Position numbers and translations under genes: made by a program | Shown here: positions 1-8,522 of the stretch, piece after piece | Layout: the number at the start of each line of letters is the position of its first letter | Position numbering within the stretch: position 1 is the stretch's first letter | Assembly: GCA_963810055.1 (NCBI GenBank) | Contig: CAWEME010000011.1 | Span: forward strand, 1-64,000 | Direction: 5' to 3' | DNA: 64,000 nt | DNA from: REEB95 sp963810055 | Lineage (GTDB): Bacteria; Pseudomonadota; Alphaproteobacteria; ATCC43930; CGMCC-115725 | The notes under the pieces: generated by a model | What the model saw: only the letters and a program-made list of their open reading frames with translations | What the model was told of the DNA's origin: nothing | Databases searched by the model: none

Positions 1-172
1 AGGGCGCTTTTCTGGGGTGTTTTCGGCGGAGGGTGGGTTGAAGAGGAAAAAGAGGACAAAGTTGGAAGTTCGCCGCGAGGAAGAGAAGAGGAACCCCGGC
101 GTGACTGCCTGGCGGCGTAAGCGACACCGGGAATTACGTGTAACCGGCCGTGGCGGCCGGCATGGTAGAACA

Positions 173-1003
173 ATGAATTACTTCAATGCGGCAACTCGCC
201 GGCTCGCCTGGGAGGATTTCGAGAAAGTCTCGGTCGCGATGATCTGCCGGAACGCGCACGGCACGACTGACAGCTTCTATCGCAGGTTCCCGAGCAAGCG
301 GGCTTTTGAATTCGCTCTGGTGCGCGTGACCTTCCAGGAAATGACCCGGAATTTCAACCGGGCGATGGACCCCGGAGCCTGGAAGAATGCCTCTCCACGG
401 GCGATCGTATACCGGCTGGTGGACGAGGTAATTGCCAGCACCATGAACGTCCCCACCATCGGCGTAACCCAATTGGCCATACGAATAGGTATGAGTAAGC
501 CCGAAGGGGCAAAGCCCTATTTCGAATTCCGGCAGGCGGTCATAGACCGGGCCATCGAATTGCTGGCCTCCAAGCTCGAAATCCCGAATTCCCAGGAAAC
601 CGTCCGTAATTCCATTCAAATGGTTCTGGCGATGGCGACGGACGAAGCCTGGCGGCACGGCATCCCGTTCAAAACCAAGCGGAAAAGCGAACTCGTCGAA
701 ACCTATAGCAACCTGGTATTTGGCTACCTCCAATTGCCGCCCGGACGGCGAAATCCCAAGAATGCAGGGGCAATTCATTCCGATAGGACCGAATTCCCGG
801 AACATTTCAAAATCGCCTACGGAATCACCAAGCAATCCCTCGCAAAATACGAAAAGGACGTGAATTCCTCCCGAAAGCCGAAATTCATATTGGGTAGCCC
901 GGTGAATCCGGCGGACGGGTCAATCCTGATGACCAGGAAAGAGGAGCTAAAAACCGAGAAGCCGATAAAACGGGAGCGTAAGCGGATAGCCAGAATGCTA
1001 TGA
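173..1003 (+). CDS. TetR-like DNA-binding protein (left-arm copy)
   Basis: The N-terminal region fits a TetR/AcrR helix-turn-helix. The block KVSVAMICRNAHGTTDSFY (about residues 18–36) is followed by RRFPSKRAFEFAL, matching the family pattern of a second helix, a turn, a recognition helix and a conserved F.sK segment. The ligand-binding half is not recognisable. The C-terminus is long and basic (ending KPIKRERKRIARML), which is unusual for TetR proteins. The frame is open from base 17, but the extra 52 residues are low-complexity Lys/Arg, so I prefer the ATG at 173; no strong ribosome site supports either start. It is followed by a small membrane gene and an unknown gene on the same strand. 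The target is unknown. Confidence 0.6.
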   Translation: MNYFNAATRRLAWEDFEKVSVAMICRNAHGTTDSFYRRFPSKRAFEFALVRVTFQEMTRNFNRAMDPGAWKNASPRAIVYRLVDEVIASTMNVPTIGVTQLAIRIGMSKPEGAKPYFEFRQAVIDRAIELLASKLEIPNSQETVRNSIQMVLAMATDEAWRHGIPFKTKRKSELVETYSNLVFGYLQLPPGRRNPKNAGAIHSDRTEFPEHFKIAYGITKQSLAKYEKDVNSSRKPKFILGSPVNPADGSILMTRKEELKTEKPIKRERKRIARML

Positions 1004-1109
1004 TGCAAAAAATGAAGCACAAATTCGAAACTACAAAAAAAGAGCGACAAAATTCGCGGTGGTAAAATCGGGTATAGTGTTTTTGACGTATCAAAATTGG
1101 AGCATCAAA

Positions 1110-1268
1110 ATGAGAACCCTTGATTCCATCCTTTATCGCATCTGGCGCATCGGATTCTTCCCCTTCGCCATGTTGGGACTTTTTGTCGTGGCCGGATTCC
1201 ATGGCGCATTATCGATCTTTTGCGTCGGACTGATCCTATTCGCTCTGCGGTATGTGCCATCGCCCTGA
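1110..1268 (+). CDS. Small hydrophobic membrane protein (left-arm copy)
   Basis: This is a 52-codon frame starting MRTLDSILYRIWRIGFF and dominated by two hydrophobic stretches, so it is probably an inner-membrane protein with two short helices. The longer open frame starts at 1059. The ATG at 1110 is preferred because GGAG at 1099–1102 sits seven bases upstream. It lies between the TetR-like gene and the 248-codon gene on the same strand, so the three may form one unit. I recognise no family. Confidence 0.5.
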   Translation: MRTLDSILYRIWRIGFFPFAMLGLFVVAGFHGALSIFCVGLILFALRYVPSP

Positions 1269-1339
1269 TTTCGCCCGACCAAAGTTGTAATGTGTCCCGA
1301 CACTTGACGCGGACATGATAAATCCAAGACATTAAGACC

Positions 1340-2086
1340 ATGTGCCCCGATGGTCTAATAACACCGCAACGCGATATTTGGGCAAATGGCGTTCCGCTTG
1401 CCGATGCCGACTATTCGTTTGCGCCTGAAGACCTACGGGTGGAATACGACGAATATTTCAACCCGCCGCCCAAGCCGTCTGGCAAGGATCGCACTCCTGC
1501 CCCAGACGAAACCACGTCCGGCAGCGCTGGTGATCCTGTCATAGCAATTGCGAAGAATGTTCAACGGGTGATCGAAATCCTGGCCATACCGTCAGAAATA
1601 CGCTTGGAAATGCACAATCGCCTATTGCAGTCCCTGGGGGCGGGGAAATTCGTGGCTTATGGATATGCAATTCCTCGGAATCCGGCCGATTCCAGGGTCA
1701 AAATACCCAGGGATTTATTCGAGCCCAAATTCGTGAATTGGGAGAATTCGAATATCCGGGGCGCAGGTCTCGAATTTGCATCCGTCCTGATATTTGAATC
1801 CGGCTTGGCCCAGGAAATCGAAGCCTATTTGGCGAAAAAGCCGCCAACTCAAGGAACCGGCATTAAACGAGGCCCACCGCCGTCGAGCGCGGCCATTGAG
1901 AAGGCAATTAAGTCCCTTTTGAATGAGGGATGGCAGCCCAATAATTATATGCAGAAAGAGAATATCGAGACGGTCAGAGCGCGCGTGCACAAGTTACACC
2001 CTGAAGAATTTCCGCATAATCGTGGGCTTAGCACCGAATCAATTCGGGTTGTTCTGGCGAATTTGATTCCTCGTCCAAAGAATTAG
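1340..2086 (+). CDS. Unrecognised 248-aa protein (left-arm copy)
   Basis: I do not recognise this protein. The first third is acidic and then rich in Pro, Gly, Ser and Thr (about residues 40–65), probably a disordered linker. The middle contains a hydrophobic and charged mixed segment around NVQRVIEILAIPSEIRLEM. The C-terminal third (from about residue 180) is predicted helical by eye and ends STESIRVVLANLIPRPKN, reminiscent of a helix-turn-helix or DNA-end-binding tail, but this is only an impression. The mirror copy differs by one residue (Asp to Asn near residue 117). It ends about 20 bases before the centre of the palindrome. Confidence 0.55.
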   Translation: MCPDGLITPQRDIWANGVPLADADYSFAPEDLRVEYDEYFNPPPKPSGKDRTPAPDETTSGSAGDPVIAIAKNVQRVIEILAIPSEIRLEMHNRLLQSLGAGKFVAYGYAIPRNPADSRVKIPRDLFEPKFVNWENSNIRGAGLEFASVLIFESGLAQEIEAYLAKKPPTQGTGIKRGPPPSSAAIEKAIKSLLNEGWQPNNYMQKENIETVRARVHKLHPEEFPHNRGLSTESIRVVLANLIPRPKN

Positions 2087-2139
2087 AGAATTTCCCAAAA
2101 CCAAAAACAAAGTAACCAAGTCTGGTTTTGGGAAATTCT

Positions 2140-2886
2140 CTAATTCTTTGGACGAGGAATTAAATTCGCCAGAACAACCCGAATTGATTCGGTGCTAAGC
2201 CCACGATTATGCGGAAATTCTTCAGGGTGTAACTTGTGCACGCGCGCTCTGACCGTCTCGATATTCTCTTTCTGCATATAATTATTGGGCTGCCATCCCT
2301 CATTCAAAAGGGACTTAATTGCCTTCTCAATGGCCGCGCTCGACGGCGGTGGGCCTCGTTTAATGCCGGTTCCTTGAGTTGGCGGCTTTTTCGCCAAATA
2401 GGCTTCGATTTCCTGGGCCAAGCCGGATTCAAATATCAGGACGGATGCAAATTCGAGACCTGCGCCCCGGATATTCGAATTCTCCCAATTCACGAATTTG
2501 GGCTCGAATAAATCCCTGGGTATTTTGACCCTGGAATTGGCCGGATTCCGAGGAATTGCATATCCATAAGCCACGAATTTCCCCGCCCCCAGGGACTGCA
2601 ATAGGCGATTGTGCATTTCCAAGCGTATTTCTGACGGTATGGCCAGGATTTCGATCACCCGTTGAACATTCTTCGCAATTGCTATGACAGGATCACCAGC
2701 GCTGCCGGACGTGGTTTCGTCTGGGGCAGGAGTGCGATCCTTGCCAGACGGCTTGGGCGGCGGGTTGAAATATTCGTCGTATTCCACCCGTAGGTCTTCA
2801 GGCGCAAACGAATAGTCGGCATCGGCAAGCGGAACGCCATTTGCCCAAATATCGCGTTGCGGTGTTATTAGACCATCGGGGCACAT
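2140..2886 (-). CDS. Unrecognised 248-aa protein (right-arm copy)
   Basis: This is the mirror copy of the gene at 1340–2086, read on the other strand toward the palindrome centre. It carries Asn where the left copy has Asp (base 2538), and a silent change at 2161. It is otherwise identical in every codon I compared. Keeping two intact copies could mean recent duplication, or that one arm is an assembly copy of the other. Confidence 0.55.
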   Translation of the reverse strand: MCPDGLITPQRDIWANGVPLADADYSFAPEDLRVEYDEYFNPPPKPSGKDRTPAPDETTSGSAGDPVIAIAKNVQRVIEILAIPSEIRLEMHNRLLQSLGAGKFVAYGYAIPRNPANSRVKIPRDLFEPKFVNWENSNIRGAGLEFASVLIFESGLAQEIEAYLAKKPPTQGTGIKRGPPPSSAAIEKAIKSLLNEGWQPNNYMQKENIETVRARVHKLHPEEFPHNRGLSTESIRVVLANLIPRPKN

Positions 2887-2957
2887 GGTCTTAATGTCTT
2901 GGATTTATCATGTCCGCGTCAAGTGTCGGGACACATTACAACTTTGGTCGGGCGAAA

Positions 2958-3116
2958 TCAGGGCGATGGCACATACCGCAGAGCGAATAGGATCAGTCCG
3001 ACGCAAAAGATCGATAATGCGCCATGGAATCCGGCCACGACAAAAAGTCCCAACATGGCGAAGGGGAAGAATCCGATGCGCCAGATGCGATAAAGGATGG
3101 AATCAAGGGTTCTCAT
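2958..3116 (-). CDS. Small hydrophobic membrane protein (right-arm copy)
   Basis: This is the mirror copy of 1110–1268, with the same 52 codons, the same GGAG ribosome site and the same neighbours in inverted order. No family is recognised. Confidence 0.5.
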   Translation of the reverse strand: MRTLDSILYRIWRIGFFPFAMLGLFVVAGFHGALSIFCVGLILFALRYVPSP

Positions 3117-3222
3117 TTTGATGCTCCAATTTTGATACGTCAAAAACACTATACCCGATTTTACCACCGCGAATTTTGTCGCTCTTTTTTTGTAGTTTCG
3201 AATTTGTGCTTCATTTTTTGCA

Positions 3223-4053
3223 TCATAGCATTCTGGCTATCCGCTTACGCTCCCGTTTTATCGGCTTCTCGGTTTTTAGCTCCTCTTTCCTGGTCATCAG
3301 GATTGACCCGTCCGCCGGATTCACCGGGCTACCCAATATGAATTTCGGCTTTCGGGAGGAATTCACGTCCTTTTCGTATTTTGCGAGGGATTGCTTGGTG
3401 ATTCCGTAGGCGATTTTGAAATGTTCCGGGAATTCGGTCCTATCGGAATGAATTGCCCCTGCATTCTTGGGATTTCGCCGTCCGGGCGGCAATTGGAGGT
3501 AGCCAAATACCAGGTTGCTATAGGTTTCGACGAGTTCGCTTTTCCGCTTGGTTTTGAACGGGATGCCGTGCCGCCAGGCTTCGTCCGTCGCCATCGCCAG
3601 AACCATTTGAATGGAATTACGGACGGTTTCCTGGGAATTCGGGATTTCGAGCTTGGAGGCCAGCAATTCGATGGCCCGGTCTATGACCGCCTGCCGGAAT
3701 TCGAAATAGGGCTTTGCCCCTTCGGGCTTACTCATACCTATTCGTATGGCCAATTGGGTTACGCCGATGGTGGGGACGTTCATGGTGCTGGCAATTACCT
3801 CGTCCACCAGCCGGTATACGATCGCCCGTGGAGAGGCATTCTTCCAGGCTCCGGGGTCCATCGCCCGGTTGAAATTCCGGGTCATTTCCTGGAAGGTCAC
3901 GCGCACCAGAGCGAATTCAAAAGCCCGCTTGCTCGGGAACCTGCGATAGAAGCTGTCAGTCGTGCCGTGCGCGTTCCGGCAGATCATCGCGACCGAGACT
4001 TTCTCGAAATCCTCCCAGGCGAGCCGGCGAGTTGCCGCATTGAAGTAATTCAT
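3223..4053 (-). CDS. TetR-like DNA-binding protein (right-arm copy)
   Basis: This is the mirror copy of 173–1003, with identical protein sequence including the helix-turn-helix block and the basic C-terminal tail. The start at 4053 matches the preferred left-arm start, and an in-frame extension to 4209 is possible. It is the outermost gene of the right arm. Beyond 4225 the sequence is no longer mirrored within the window. Confidence 0.6.
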   Translation of the reverse strand: MNYFNAATRRLAWEDFEKVSVAMICRNAHGTTDSFYRRFPSKRAFEFALVRVTFQEMTRNFNRAMDPGAWKNASPRAIVYRLVDEVIASTMNVPTIGVTQLAIRIGMSKPEGAKPYFEFRQAVIDRAIELLASKLEIPNSQETVRNSIQMVLAMATDEAWRHGIPFKTKRKSELVETYSNLVFGYLQLPPGRRNPKNAGAIHSDRTEFPEHFKIAYGITKQSLAKYEKDVNSSRKPKFILGSPVNPADGSILMTRKEELKTEKPIKRERKRIARML

Positions 4054-4241
4054 TGTTCTACCATGCCGGCCGCCACGGCCGGTTACACGTAATTCCCGGT
4101 GTCGCTTACGCCGCCAGGCAGTCACGCCGGGGTTCCTCTTCTCTTCCTCGCGGCGAACTTCCAACTTTGTCCTCTTTTTCCTCTTCAACCCACCCTCCGC
4201 CGAAAACACCCCAGAAAAGCGCCCTTTTTACCATACCACAC

Positions 4242-4259
4242 CCAGAATCTAGATTCTGG
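4242..4259. other. Perfect 18-bp palindrome beside the repeat border
   Basis: CCAGAATCTAGATTCTGG reads the same on both strands with no spacer. It lies 16 bp outside the last visible base of the right arm, in an AT-rich stretch without genes. It could be a recombinase or dimeric-regulator site linked to the palindrome, or the base of a still longer hairpin. Its position next to the junction is the reason for noting it. Confidence 0.5.
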
Positions 4260-4579
4260 TCTTGGTCAATTAAAAACGAGCGATTTCCGGCCGAATTTCG
4301 AGAAGGGATTTAAGAATTTATATCTGAATTGGAAAAGGTGAAAGCGAATGACCGCCCTCGATTAATTGAGTACACAGCGTCCGTAAAATTGCCAACTCCA
4401 TAGCTGCTCGCCCAAGGCGAGCCAATCGAGGGACATAAACAACGATATAAAATTATGTGATTCGACATTGCGGCGCCGTACCTGCTTCATTCCCACTCGT
4501 CGGCGTAACGACGAGAAGAAAGCAAAACTGCCAGAACGATGTGGTCAACACACTTCGCAGAAGATTAGGGAGGGATCGG
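4260..4579. other. AT-rich intergenic leader, no gene seen
   Basis: This stretch between the palindrome border and the first catabolic gene has no convincing coding frame. It presumably holds the promoter of the transporter gene at 4580. An in-frame extension of that gene reaches back to 4457 but has no ribosome site, whereas AGGGAGGG at about 4567–4574 clearly serves the ATG at 4580. Confidence 0.5.
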
Positions 4580-5812
4580 ATGGCGCAGACTGATACTGCA
4601 CGGAGCTGGGCTCTTGTCCTCATCTTAGGCGTTGGGACCTCGATCGCTTATATAGACCGGGTCTTGCTGTCGTTCGCCACACCGACGCTGATGAAGGACT
4701 TGGGGCTAAGCGGTGCTGTTGCTGGCTTGTTGCTTTCGGCGTTCTTCTGGTCTTACACCGTGATGCAAATCCCGTCCGGCTGGCTCGTAGACCGCTATGG
4801 CTCAAAATGGGTCCTGGCGATCGGTTATACGATTTGGTCGATCTCGTGCGCGGCAACGGGAGGCGTGTCGTCGTTCGCTGGCCTTATCGCGTGTCGGCTG
4901 GGTTTAGGTATAGGTGAGTCCCCGATTTACCCCACCTGCTATCGTGTTGTAGCCACGGTGTTTTCAGAGCGCCACCGCGGCTTAGCAAGCGCAATTTATA
5001 GTGAAGGTGCAAAGATTGGTCCTGCGATCGGAGCGCCGCTCGCCGCGTGGCTCATCTTTCAGTTCGGGTGGCGTACTATGTTTGTCGTTGTGGGATTCTT
5101 TTCATTGATGTGGCTGTTGTTCTGGTTAAAGGCCGCGCCAACTCATCAAGAGACCACAAGCGGTCAGCATCGCGGCTACGACCGAACGGAGTGGAGCGCA
5201 CTTCTAAAGAGGCGCGAAGTGTGGGGCATCATTCTCGGGTACTTTGGGTACCTCTACGTTTTTTTTGTCTACGTTACATGGCTTCCTGGATATCTCATCC
5301 TCACACACAACTTCAGCATCCTGAGGGCCGGCTGGTTTTCCTCGGTGCCTTTCATCGTGCAGTTTTTGCTCGGCTTGCTCAGCGGATGGGTCGCCGATCT
5401 CTTCATCCATAGAGGCTACTCGGCGACATTAGTCCGCAAGCTCGCGATTGGCCTGGGCTTGCTGATCGGACTTGCCATTGTTCCAGCGGCGTTTGTCGAC
5501 AGCGGCGAGGTCGCGGCCGCGCTGTTCACCATTTCTCTGGCGGGGCTCGGGATTGCCGTGCCGAATATGCTAGCTGTGCCCTCGTCGCTGGCGCCTGAAG
5601 GCCGCGGTGGCGTCATTGGCGCGCTTCAGAACACGGGTGGAAATCTCGGTGGCGTGCTGGCCCCGGTCATTACCGGCGTGCTTTACGGCGCGGAGCATAA
5701 CTTCACGCTCGCGCTTGCTGTTGCTGGCGCGATGCTGGGCTTATCTGCGTTCGGATATCTGGTGCTCGTGGTGCGGATCGAGCCTATGCGGCTTGCGGTG
5801 AAGGCGCACTAG
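4580..5812 (+). CDS. MFS transporter, anion:cation symporter type
   Basis: This 410-aa major-facilitator protein probably imports an organic anion with a cation across the inner membrane. Visible marks are the loop-2/3 signature GWLVDRYGSKW (about residues 64–74), the motif RLGLGIGESPIYP, and about twelve hydrophobic segments. It looks most like the hexuronate/phthalate/tartrate branch (ACS family). The start at 4580 has AGGGAGGG five bases upstream. It is a clear paralogue of the gene at 11775–13010, sharing DTARSW at the N-terminus and long identical blocks. Its TAG overlaps a GTG for the next gene, so it is probably cotranscribed with the flavoprotein complex. The substrate is unknown. Confidence 0.9.
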   Translation: MAQTDTARSWALVLILGVGTSIAYIDRVLLSFATPTLMKDLGLSGAVAGLLLSAFFWSYTVMQIPSGWLVDRYGSKWVLAIGYTIWSISCAATGGVSSFAGLIACRLGLGIGESPIYPTCYRVVATVFSERHRGLASAIYSEGAKIGPAIGAPLAAWLIFQFGWRTMFVVVGFFSLMWLLFWLKAAPTHQETTSGQHRGYDRTEWSALLKRREVWGIILGYFGYLYVFFVYVTWLPGYLILTHNFSILRAGWFSSVPFIVQFLLGLLSGWVADLFIHRGYSATLVRKLAIGLGLLIGLAIVPAAFVDSGEVAAALFTISLAGLGIAVPNMLAVPSSLAPEGRGGVIGALQNTGGNLGGVLAPVITGVLYGAEHNFTLALAVAGAMLGLSAFGYLVLVVRIEPMRLAVKAH

Positions 5813-5865
5813 TGGAAAGGCGCGCGTTGCGCGAGGCGAACAGTCAGTCAGCGAAGAATGGAGCA

Positions 5866-7590
5866 ATGAAAGCAAGCACTCACGAAACGGACGTCCTCAT
5901 CATCGGCGGCGGCGCGGGCGGAATGTACGCCGCAATCAACGCCGTCGACATGGGCGCGAAAGTGATCCTCATATCGAAGGCATTAATGGGCCGCGGCGGG
6001 TGCTCAGCGACCTTTGGCTATATCGGCGGCACCTATACGCCGGAAAAGAACGAGCCAGGCACCCCCATCGATTCGACCGAGGACAAGAGCTTTCCCGACA
6101 AGATCAAGTACTACGGTCATTATCTCGCCGACCAGGAATTCGCCAAAAAGGCCTGGTCATACAACGAGACGTTCTATCACCGCATGGAAGAGATGGGGCT
6201 TTATATCCGCCGCACGGAGGACGGTACGCTCGTTACCTCCGGCGGCTTCGGCTACGGGCCGATCAGCCCCAAGCTCGGCACCTCGGGAAAAGGGATCATG
6301 GATGTCCTGCGCAGTCAGGTCTTCATGCGCAAAATACCGGTGTTCGAAGAAAGCTCGGGCGTGACGCTCATACAGTATGACGGCCGCGTCACGGGTGCGA
6401 TCATTTTCGACTATCTGCATGGAACACTGCACGAGATTCGGGCGAAGGCCGTTATCCTCGCTTGCGGCCACGTGAATTGGCTCTGGGATCGCAATACCGG
6501 GACGCGTGAGCAGGCTGGCAACGGGCTCTCAATGGCCTTCCGTGCCGGTGCCGAGCTCGCCGGCATTGAGATGGTGTGGTGGCACATTGCCGACGTGGCG
6601 CGGCCCAAGGCATGGATGCGCAGCCACATGTATCCGAACCCGATTCCTCTGACCACGGCAGTTACCGAGTTCTATAACTCTAAGAACGAGCTCTTCTTTC
6701 ACGGCAATATGTATCGGGGAGCGCAGCCTTCGTACTATCTGGCCTGCAAGCATCTGACGCTGCAGATTCAGAAGGGGCTGGCACGCGCCGACGGTGGCTA
6801 TTTTGCCTATTTTGGCAAGATCGATCCCCATATTCTCAACGAGTACTCGACGGTCGGCTCCTACCTAAGAAAGCTAGGGCTCGATCCGAGCACCGACATG
6901 ATTGAATGCGCCATGACCTCGCATCAACAGCGTGGTGGCGTAGCCATTGATCACGACATGGCAACGCGCGTCGATGGCCTCTACATAGCAGGCTCGCTCG
7001 CCGCCGACTTCATCACGGGCATCATTACCGTTTGCTGGGAGGCGCAAACGGCTGCGCGCTCGGCCGTCGACTATGCACGCCGGCATCAACTCACCGCCAA
7101 TGAGGAAGCCCGGATCAAGACCGAAAAGAATTTCGATTCACTTCTTGCCGCCGCGCCGCGTGACCCAATTTCGCCATCTATGGTCAAGTACGAGATCCGC
7201 AAGCTGATGGGTCGCGAGATGAACTACTTCAAGGACGGAGAAAAGATACGGCGCGCGATCGAAGGTATACGGACGATACGGCAGACACTGGTGCCGCGGA
7301 TGCAGATCCAATCAAAAAGCCCCGTCGCAAATTACGAACTGCTCGACGCGATCGACGTGCCCGACATGCTCGACGTCGCCGAGCTGATCGGTATCGCCTC
7401 GCTGACTCGCACTGAAAGTCGTGGCTCCTTCTATCGTTTGGACTATCCAGTTGTCGACAACGTGAATTGGCTTAAGAACATCTATCTGAGCGGTCGCGTC
7501 AGCGAGCCCACCATCCGCTTCGAAGACGTTAACTTGAAATATGTCCGGCCACAGGATCAGAAGGCCGACTTTCTCACCACGGAATATTGA
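5866..7590 (+). CDS. Fumarate reductase/succinate dehydrogenase-like flavoprotein subunit
   Basis: This is an FAD enzyme of the SdhA/FrdA/AprA superfamily and the catalytic subunit of a putative three-part complex. The dinucleotide motif GGGAGGMYAA lies near residue 13. GNGLSMAFRAGAEL and IEMVWWHIAD occupy the place of the family's FHPT block, keeping the His but not the Pro-Thr. SHQQRGGVAID matches the substrate-loop region. The usual covalent-FAD His (SHT motif) is absent, so FAD is probably non-covalent. The late AAGE-type motif is replaced by IAGSLAADFITG. Substrate may therefore differ from fumarate or succinate. The start at 5866 places the FAD motif normally; a GTG at 5812 overlapping the transporter stop would add 18 residues. 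Confidence 0.82.
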   Translation: MKASTHETDVLIIGGGAGGMYAAINAVDMGAKVILISKALMGRGGCSATFGYIGGTYTPEKNEPGTPIDSTEDKSFPDKIKYYGHYLADQEFAKKAWSYNETFYHRMEEMGLYIRRTEDGTLVTSGGFGYGPISPKLGTSGKGIMDVLRSQVFMRKIPVFEESSGVTLIQYDGRVTGAIIFDYLHGTLHEIRAKAVILACGHVNWLWDRNTGTREQAGNGLSMAFRAGAELAGIEMVWWHIADVARPKAWMRSHMYPNPIPLTTAVTEFYNSKNELFFHGNMYRGAQPSYYLACKHLTLQIQKGLARADGGYFAYFGKIDPHILNEYSTVGSYLRKLGLDPSTDMIECAMTSHQQRGGVAIDHDMATRVDGLYIAGSLAADFITGIITVCWEAQTAARSAVDYARRHQLTANEEARIKTEKNFDSLLAAAPRDPISPSMVKYEIRKLMGREMNYFKDGEKIRRAIEGIRTIRQTLVPRMQIQSKSPVANYELLDAIDVPDMLDVAELIGIASLTRTESRGSFYRLDYPVVDNVNWLKNIYLSGRVSEPTIRFEDVNLKYVRPQDQKADFLTTEY

Positions 7591-7601
7591 GAGGGGCTGC
7601 C

Positions 7602-8522
7602 ATGGAGAAGTCCGCAAAGATCGCGGTCCGGATCAAGCTCAAAAAACCCGATGATGCAGAAGCGAAAATTGCTTACTACGAGGTGCCATACCAGAAGGAT
7701 ATGCGCATCATCGATGTGCTGAACTGGCTCAACGACACTGGGAAGGCGATTTCCTTCCGCTGGTTCTGCAGTAGCAAGAAGTGCGGTGCTTGCGCCGTGA
7801 CGGTCAACGGCATTCCGCGCCTGACCTGCTGGGAGGCAGCCGAACCGGGAATGCTGATCGGGCCGCTTGAGAATTACGAGGTGGTGCGCGATCTCGTCGT
7901 CGATCGGGAATCCTACCAACAGCGCTTACTTGGCCTTAAGCCTTATGTGTCGCGAACGCATACGCCGAATTTTCCTGAGCCGCTTAAGCACGCCGATATC
8001 TATGGCAGCTTTCGGCTGATGGATTGTATCGAATGCGGCATCTGCACGTCGGGATGTCCGGCCTACTCCGGAGTCATAGGACCATTTCCGGGACCCTGGA
8101 CGTTAGTTCAGATCGCAAAGTTCGCACGCGACCCACGCGACGAAATGACACGCGATGAAATGCTCGAGAGTAGCGGCGTCAATTACTGCATGTCGTGCTA
8201 TCGATGTGAAGAGCTTTGCCCGGTCGGAATCCCGATCGTCAGCGAGGCGATCGAGCCGCTACGCGGCATGGCGGCGCGTGGAAATGGAAAAAAAGCGTCG
8301 TTTCCGTTGTCCTTCGCGCAGAATGTTCGCGATCACGTCTACGTACACAGCGCTTCGCTGTATCTAAAAAGCCACGGAATTGGGGAGCTGATCATGTCAC
8401 TCCCGTTGGTTTTTCGTATGTTCATTCGCGGCAAGACAAAATTCCGCACCAGGATCGATAAAAAGGCGCAACGACAGATCGATGCCCTTTTCCGCGCCGC
8501 CGCCGATAAGGAGATGACGTGA
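7602..8522 (+). CDS. Iron-sulfur subunit, SdhB/FrdB-like with two 4Fe-4S motifs
   Basis: This subunit carries electrons between the flavoprotein and the CCG-domain partner. A plant-type 2Fe-2S set is at Cys56, 61, 64 and 76. A ferredoxin set CX2CX2CX3CP is at Cys142–152 and a second at Cys196, 199, 202 and 206. Classical SdhB has a 3Fe-4S site there. The extra Cys199 predicts a second 4Fe-4S cluster, as known for E-type (Sulfolobus-like) succinate dehydrogenases and MfrB. The start at 7602 follows GAGGGG five bases upstream, and the frame begins just after the flavoprotein stop. It is cotranscribed with both neighbours. Confidence 0.88.
   Translation: MEKSAKIAVRIKLKKPDDAEAKIAYYEVPYQKDMRIIDVLNWLNDTGKAISFRWFCSSKKCGACAVTVNGIPRLTCWEAAEPGMLIGPLENYEVVRDLVVDRESYQQRLLGLKPYVSRTHTPNFPEPLKHADIYGSFRLMDCIECGICTSGCPAYSGVIGPFPGPWTLVQIAKFARDPRDEMTRDEMLESSGVNYCMSCYRCEELCPVGIPIVSEAIEPLRGMAARGNGKKASFPLSFAQNVRDHVYVHSASLYLKSHGIGELIMSLPLVFRMFIRGKTKFRTRIDKKAQRQIDALFRAAADKEMT

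Larger units (their letters stand above)
1..4225. repeat. 4.2-kb near-perfect inverted repeat, 2.1-kb arms
   Basis: Base x in 1–2103 pairs with base 4226−x in 2123–4225, with a 19-bp unpaired spacer at 2104–2122. All three genes on the left arm recur in mirror orientation on the right arm, so the two sets converge on the centre. I found only two differences: 1688 against 2538 (Asp to Asn in the 248-aa protein) and 2065 against 2161 (silent Leu). Both read as G to A on the coding strand going from left to right arm. The left arm is cut by the window edge, so the true arm end is not visible. No transposase or resolvase is encoded inside. It could be a real inverted duplication, a hairpin-type end, or a fold-back read or assembly artefact. 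Confidence 0.97.

Noticed and set aside
134..835. Long antisense reading frame over the TetR-like gene (and its mirror)
   Set aside because: It lies opposite a frame with a recognisable helix-turn-helix, has no ribosome site and no family features.
300..1750. Apparent excess of GAATTC sites in the palindrome arms (six per arm)
   Set aside because: GAATTC is also frequent in the rest of the window, in Glu-Phe and similar codon contexts, so it is not specific to the element.
1..4225. Insertion sequence with terminal inverted repeats
   Set aside because: The inverted repeats are whole gene-bearing arms, there is no transposase frame, and no target duplication can be seen.
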